64,000 bases of DNA from Clusia tigrina. Its lineage: Eukaryota; Arthropoda; Insecta; Diptera; Clusiidae. The translations under genes and the position numbers were made by a program. The notes under the pieces are model-generated. The model saw only the letters and a program-made list of their open reading frames with translations. It was not told where the DNA came from and did not search any database. The stretch lies in NCBI GenBank assembly GCA_920105625.2, contig OV050030.1:193869887-193933886 (forward strand), in the 5' to 3' direction. Positions within the stretch are counted from its first letter, which is position 1. Each line of letters starts with the position of its first letter. Shown in pieces: positions 58,465 through 64,000 of the stretch.

Positions 58465-61095
58465 TAGTTTAATAATTGTAGCTTGGAATGCAAATGGCCT
58501 AACAAAACATTTTCTTGAGTTGAAGCAATTTTTGTCTGACAAGAAAATTGATATAGCTCTAGTTTCAGGAACACATTTTACGAACAAAAGCTTTTTAGTA
58601 TTTCCTGGATATAAAATTTATATGACAAATCATCCTGATGGTAAAGCTCGTGGTGGGACAGCTATCATAATAAATTCACTATTAAAACATGCTGAACGGC
58701 AACCATATGCAACACCTCATATTCAATCCACTACTGTGCAAATTGAGGATACAAGTGGGACAATACTCATTTCCTCAGTTTACTGTCCCCCCAGACACCT
58801 AATAACGACGGATCAATATGATGACTACATAAAGACGCTTGGCGTAAGATTCATTGCAGCTGGAGATTTGAATGCAAAACACACTGACTGGGGATCTAGG
58901 CTAACCAATAAAAAAGGACGAAATCTGATTAATGCTATAAACAAAAATAACTGCAGATTTTTAAGCTCAGGTGAACCCACCTACTGGCCAACAGATAGGA
59001 AGAAGATACCAGATCTAATCGACTTCAGTATAACAAAAAATATAAAGTGTAACCAATTAAAAATTAAAGCTTGTTTTGAACTTTCTTCAGACCACTCTCC
59101 GATAATACTTGACTACACAACTGACATCAAACCCATAGAACCAATAGCTAAGATTTTTAACCACAAAACAAACTGGAATGAGTAGAGACAGCATATTGAA
59201 AATCAACTGAATATGTCTATCACACTGAAAACACAATTAGACATTGAACGTGCAATTATTCACTTCAATAATGTGGTCCTAGACGCAGGAAACAAATCAA
59301 GCCAACAGCATAAATTTAGAAGAAATAAACCTACAACGGATATTTTTATAAGAAAGCAAATTATTGAGAAGAGAAAGCTGAGCAAGAGGTGGCACCTAAC
59401 TAGATCGCCTGAGGATAAACACAATTTAAATATAGCCTGCAAAAAACTCAAGAAAATATTAACTAAAAGACAAAATATATAAGTTGAAAATTACCTAAAA
59501 AACTTGACGCCTACCCAGGATACGAACTACTCATTATGGAAATGCACAAAGAAATTAAAAACTCAGATAAGGTATCAGCCACCACTACGGAAAGATGACA
59601 ACTTATGGACTACTACCAATAAAGAAAAAGCAACTGCATTGGCTAAATACTTTGAAAAAGTCCTATCAAATGACGAAGATAAATATATTGAAACACGCAA
59701 TGACTTAAATATAGACATTACAGCCAAAATTAAGAAAACAAATACAACAGAAATAATTAATTGCATTAAAAAACGAATGAACCACAAAAAAGCACCAGGA
59801 TACGATATGTTGACAGGAAAAGCTCTCGTTGAGCTACCTACTATAGGTTATAACTACTTAAGGAATGTTATCAACTCAATGTTCCGACTACAATTTTTGC
59901 TGAAATTATTGCACTACCGAAGATGCTACAACTGCGTCGTCGTATAGACCAATTAGCCTACTTCCCATAATCTCTAAAGTTGCTGAAAAACTATTACATG
60001 ATAGACTTAGCCAGATCCTTGACAATAAAAACATTATACCAAATCATCAATTCGGCTTCAGAAAACGACATTCAACAATTCAACAGATACACCGTATAAC
60101 AAACAAAATTGAAACAGACATAGAATATAAGCGGTACTGCGTTGCTGTATTCTTAGACGTTGCAAAAGCATTTGACAAAGTATGGCATAAAGGACTGCTG
60201 CATAAACTGGACTGCTGCCACTTGACTACTATTTGATTGCTGAAAGTTATCTTAGTGATCGTTACTTTTACGTCAAATATAATGAAGAGTGTTCGTCTAT
60301 TCATCTTACAACAGCTGGAGTTCCTCAAGGGAGTGTTTTAGGACCACTGCAATATGTCATATTTACCTCAGATATACCACTTCCAAAAGAACTGAATACC
60401 ACAATTGCTACCTTTGCTGATGACACAATCCTCTTAGCATCTGACAAACATCTAAATACTGCAACTGCATATCTGCAGATATACACAGAGAATGTTAAGG
60501 ACTGGTTTGATAAATGGTGCTTGAAAATTAATGATGAGAAGACTGTACAAATAATTTTTACAACTAAAACAAAATTTAACCCAATACCTATTAAAATAAA
60601 CAATAAAGTTATAAAAATAGGGTCTACAACTAAATACCTTCGTATACACATGAACTCAAAGCTAAATTGGTACTACCACATCAAACAAAAAATGAAACAA
60701 ATAAAAGAAAAATTTAGGCAAGTATATTGGTTAATGGGTAAGCAATCTAAACTCACAATTAACAACAAGTTGCTGCTATACAAGTGTACTATAAAGCCAA
60801 TTTGGACGTACGGACTCCAAGTATGGGGAACGGCAAAGCGGTCACACATACAAAAAATTCAAAGACAGCAATCTAGAATATTAAGACTTATCATAAAGTC
60901 TGGTTGGTACACAACAAATGAAGATATACACCGCAAACTAAATATGACAAGAAGTGACGAAATAATAAAAAAGATATCCACAAAACACTACGACTGCATG
61001 GGCATAATAACGAAGAAATAAACGAGTTGCTACATCTAGAAGAAACCACCAAGTGCCGTTTAAAGAGAACTCAACCTAACGACCTACTGAACTAG
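58451..61095 (+). pseudogene. Jockey-clade ORF2 (endonuclease and reverse transcriptase), broken
   Basis: ORF2 nicks target DNA and copies the RNA into it. It starts at ATG 58,451 inside the end of ORF1. The endonuclease has WNANGL near 58,484, AAGDLNAKHTDWG near 58,857 and SSDHSPI near 59,088. The usual Glu of the SETH motif is Gly here (codon 58,568-58,570), which should abolish cutting. TAG at 59,183 and TAA at 59,480 interrupt the linker. Reverse transcriptase shows SYRPISLLPI near 59,940 and FLDVAKAFDKVWH near 60,150. GVPQGSVLGPLQ lies near 60,318 and FADDT at 60,413-60,427, with the catalytic Asp pair intact. Frames change near 59,890-59,930, 60,212 and 61,000; the last frame ends at TAG 61,093. 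Order and spacing match the family. Confidence 0.92.
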
Positions 61096-61360
61096 GAAAT
61101 CCAGACTACACATATTAGTAATAATAATATAAATGTAAATGTAAATAATTATTATAAACATAATTTTGATCATAAATTGTTATAATATAATTATAGTGAA
61201 TTATTATAATTAATGTAAATAATTTTTGTTGTAACACTTCTTGGCACTGGCCAAAATGTGTTTTTAATATTAATTTCCAAACAAATTGTCAAATCATGTA
61301 CTAGGTGTCAATATAATGGTGACAGATGTATGAAATAATCGGAAATAAAAAGAAAGAAAA
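61096..61360 (+). other. 3' untranslated region and A-rich tail of the Jockey-clade element
   Basis: The sequence is very AT-rich, with runs such as TAATAATAATATAAATG and TTATAATATAATTATAG, and without any open frame of note. It ends with AATAAA at 61,344 followed by an A-rich tail with interspersed G up to 61,360, next to the second target-site copy. Confidence 0.85.
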
Positions 61361-61371
61361 AGTAGGCGTCG
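61361..61371 (+). repeat. Target-site duplication, 3' copy
   Basis: AGTAGGCGTCG, identical to 57,397-57,407, marks the 3' edge of the Jockey-clade insertion. Confidence 0.88.
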
Positions 61372-62524
61372 CAGCCTCTTTCAGCGTCTCTGCGTCACAG
61401 TCGCTGCCGCTGTCGATTGGGGCGTCTGCTGCCTTCTGTATGCCTATATCTACCCCTATCTGCCTCAGTCGGCGTCTCAGTCGGCGTCGCAGCCTCTGTC
61501 AGAGTCTCTGTAGGCGTCTCAGTCTCTGCCGCTATCGATTGTGGGGTCTGCTGCCTTCTCTATGCCTATATCTACCCCTATCTGCCTCAGTGGGCATCTC
61601 AGTCGGCGTCACAGCCTCTGTCAGCGCCACTGTATGCGTCTCAGCCGTTGCCGCTGTCGATTGGGTGAGTCTGCTGCCTTCTCTATGCCTATATCTACCC
61701 CTATCTGAATCAGTCGACATCTCAGTCGGCGTCGCAGTATCTGTAAGCGTCTCTGTAGGCGTGTCAGTCTCTGCCGTTGTAGATTGGGGGTCTGCTGCCC
61801 CTATCTGCCTCAGTCGGCGTCGCAGTCGGCGTCGCAGCCTCTTTCAGCGTTTCTGTAGGCGTCTCAGTCGCTGCCGCTGTCGATTGGGGGGTCTGCTGCC
61901 TTCTCTATGCCTATATCTACCCCTATCTGCCTCAGTCGGCGTCTCAGTCGGCGTCTCAGTCGGCGTCGCAGCCTCTGTCAGCGTCTCCATATACGTGTCA
62001 GTCTCTGCCGCTGTCGATTGGGGGGTCTGCTGCCTTCTCTATTCCTATATCTACCCCTATCTGCCTCAGTCGGCGTATCATTAGGCGTCGCAGCCTCTGT
62101 CAGCGTCTCTGTAGGCGTCTCAGTCGCCGCCGCTGTCGATTGGGGCGTCTGCAGCTTTCTTTATGCCTATATCTACCCCTATCTGAATCAGTCGGCATCT
62201 CAGTTGGCGCCGCAGGATCTGTCAGAGTCTCTGTAGGCGTATCCGTCGCTGCCGCTCTCGATTGGATGGGTCTGCTGCCTTATCTATGCCTATATCTACC
62301 CCTATCGGCTTGAAGCGGCATCTCAGTCGGTGTCACAGCCTCTGTCATCGTCTCTGTAGGCGTTCCAGTCGTTGCAGCTGTCGATTGGGGGTCTGCTGCC
62401 TTCTCTATTCCTATATCTACCCCTATCTGCCTCAGTCGGCGTCGCAGTCGGCGGCGCAGCCTCTTTCAGCGTCTCTGTAGGCGTCTCAGTCTGCTGCCTT
62501 CTCTATGCCTATATCTACCCCTAT

Positions 62525-63420
62525 CTGCCTCAGTCGGCTTCCCAGTGGGCGTGGCAGCCTCTGTCAGCGTCGCTGTAGGCGTCTCCGTAGCTGCCGCTCT
62601 CGATTGGGAGGGTCTGCTGCCTTCTCTATGCCTATAGCTACCCCTATCTGCCTCAGTAGGCGTATCATTAGGCGGCGCAGCCTCTGTCAGCTTCTCTGTA
62701 GGCGTCTCAGTCGTTGTCGCTGTCGATTGGGGGGTCTAATGCCTTCTCTATGCCTATATCTACCCCTATCTGCCTTAGTCAGCCCCTCAGTCGGCGGCGC
62801 AGCCTCTTTCAGCGTTTCTGTAGGCGTTCCAGTCGTTGCCGCTGTCGATTGGGTAAATCTGCTGCCTTCTCTATGCCTATATCTACCCCTATCTGCCTCA
62901 GTCGACATCTCAGTCGGCGTCGCAGTATCTGTAAGCGTCTCTGTAGGCGTCTCAGTCGCTGCCGGTGTCGATTGGGGGTTCTGCTGCCTTCTCTATGCCT
63001 ATATCTAAACCTATCTGCCTCAGTCGGCGTCGCAGCCTCTGTCAGCGTCTCTGTAGGCGTCTCAGTCGCTGCCGCTGTCGATTGGGGGTCTGCTGCCCTC
63101 TCTATGCCTATTTCTACCCCTATTTGCCTCAGTCGGCGTCTCAGTCGGCGTCGCAGCCTCTTTCAGCGTCTCTGTAGGCGTCTCAGTCGCTGCCGCTGTC
63201 GATTGGGGGTCTGCTGCCTTCTCTATGCCTATATCTACCCCTATCTGCCTCAGTCAGCGTCCCAGTGGGCGTCGCAGCCTCTGTCAGCGTCGCTGTAGGC
63301 GCCTCCGTAGCTGCCGCTCTCGATTGGGAGGGTCTGCTGCCCTCTCTATGCCTATATCTACCCCTATTTGCCTCAGTCGGCGTCTCAGTCGGCGTCGCAG
63401 CCTCTTTCAGCGTCTCTGTA
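62525..63420 (+). repeat. Local higher-order period of about 720 bp
   Basis: The unusual monomer with CCCAGTGGGCG, GCGTCGCTGTAGGCG and GCCGCTCTCGATTGGGAGG occurs near 62,541 and again near 63,261, about 720 bp apart. Only a little more than one period is visible, and the copies have diverged. Confidence 0.65.
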
Positions 63421-64000
63421 GGCGTCTCAGTCGCTGCCGCTGTCGATTGGGGGTCTGTTGCCTTTTCTATGCCTATATGTGCCCCTATCTGCCTCAGTCG
63501 GCGTCTCAGTCAGCGTCGTAGTCTCTGTCTGCGGCTCTGTAGGCGTCTGAGTCGCTGCCGCTTTCGATTGGGGAGGGTCTGATGCCTTCTCTATGCCTAT
63601 CTGCCTCAGTCGGCGTCGAAGCCTCTTTCAGCGTCTCTGTAGGCGTCTCAATCTCTGCCGTTATCGATTGGGGGTTTGCTGCCTTCTCTATGCCTATATT
63701 TACCCCTATCTGCCTCAGTCGGCGTCTCAGTCGGCGTCGCAGCCTCTGTCAGCGCCACTGTAGGCGTCTCAGCTGTTGACGCTGTCGATTGGGTGAGTCT
63801 TTTGCCTTCTCTATGCCTATATCTACCCCTATCTGCCTCAGTCGGCGTCTCAGTCGGCGTCGTAGCCGCTGTAAGCGTCTCTGTAGGCGTCTCAGTCGCT
63901 GCCGCTGTCGATTGGGGGGTCTGCTGCCTTCTCTATGCCTATATCTACCCCTATCTGCCTCTGTCGGCGTCTCAGTCGGCGTCGCAGCCCTTGTCAGCGT

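Larger units (their letters stand above)
57408..61360 (+). mobile_element. Jockey-clade non-LTR retrotransposon, 5'-truncated and degenerate
   Basis: This AT-rich insertion of about 3.95 kb has part of ORF1 (gag-like, three zinc knuckles), ORF2 (apurinic-type endonuclease then reverse transcriptase), a 3' untranslated region and an A-rich 3' end. It has no LTRs and is flanked by an 11-bp direct repeat, as expected of target-primed insertion. The 5' untranslated region and the start of ORF1 are missing. Both frames carry stops and frameshifts. The domain types point to the Jockey clade of insects; the exact family was not identified. Confidence 0.95.
61361..64000 (+). repeat. Complex GC-rich tandem satellite, right array
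   Basis: The same satellite, same orientation, continues to the right edge. Its variants (GTGTCAGTCTCTGCCG, CTATCTGAATCAGTC, CCCAGTGGGCG, GCCGCTCTCGATTGGGAGG) resemble those at 55-57.4 kb more than those further left, in line with a simple insertion of the Jockey-clade element into one array. No gene was seen. Confidence 0.96.

Overview
The window looks like a heterochromatic or satellite-rich stretch of an insect genome, probably a fly and possibly Drosophila. The basis is the two transposable elements: a BEL/Pao LTR retrotransposon and a Jockey-clade non-LTR retrotransposon, both with insect-type domain layouts. The species cannot be named from the sequence alone. No host protein-coding gene, RNA gene or CRISPR array was found.

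About 54.2 kb of the 64 kb (1-34,659; 40,521-57,407; 61,361-64,000) is one GC-rich tandem satellite, all in the same orientation, running off both ends of the window. The basic unit is about 121-123 bp. Roughly 72 bp of it is a run of degenerate hexamers of the GTCNNN type, including a 12-mer GTCGGCGTCTCA that itself varies in copy number. The rest is a variable G-run and a pyrimidine-rich segment. Monomer variants are arranged in higher-order repeats of very different size: about 1.4-2.0 kb units (5.9-10.9 kb), three copies of a 5-7 kb block (13.2-32.4 kb), a 637-bp duplication (32.4-33.5 kb), a near-identical 2,826-bp tandem duplication (46.9-52.6 kb), a 929-932-bp duplication (55.1-57.0 kb) and a weaker 720-bp period (62.5-63.4 kb). 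Many long open frames cross the satellite on both strands. They are best explained by a stop-poor repeat unit and are not annotated as genes.

The array is interrupted twice. At 34,660-40,520 lies a BEL/Pao element with a complete 5' LTR, a tRNA-Trp-type primer binding site, gag, protease, reverse transcriptase, RNase H and part of integrase. It has several nonsense and frameshift lesions, and its 3' end with the 3' LTR is missing; its last frame runs directly into satellite. At 57,408-61,360 lies a 5'-truncated Jockey-clade element with degraded ORF1 (gag-like zinc knuckles) and ORF2 (endonuclease and reverse transcriptase). It has an A-rich tail and a perfect 11-bp target-site duplication made of satellite sequence. 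Both are dead copies, and key catalytic residues have been replaced in several of their enzymes.

There is no interacting gene set here. The biological content is the history of a complex satellite: growth from a short minisatellite, formation of multi-scale higher-order repeats, local duplication, and interruption and rearrangement around retrotransposons.
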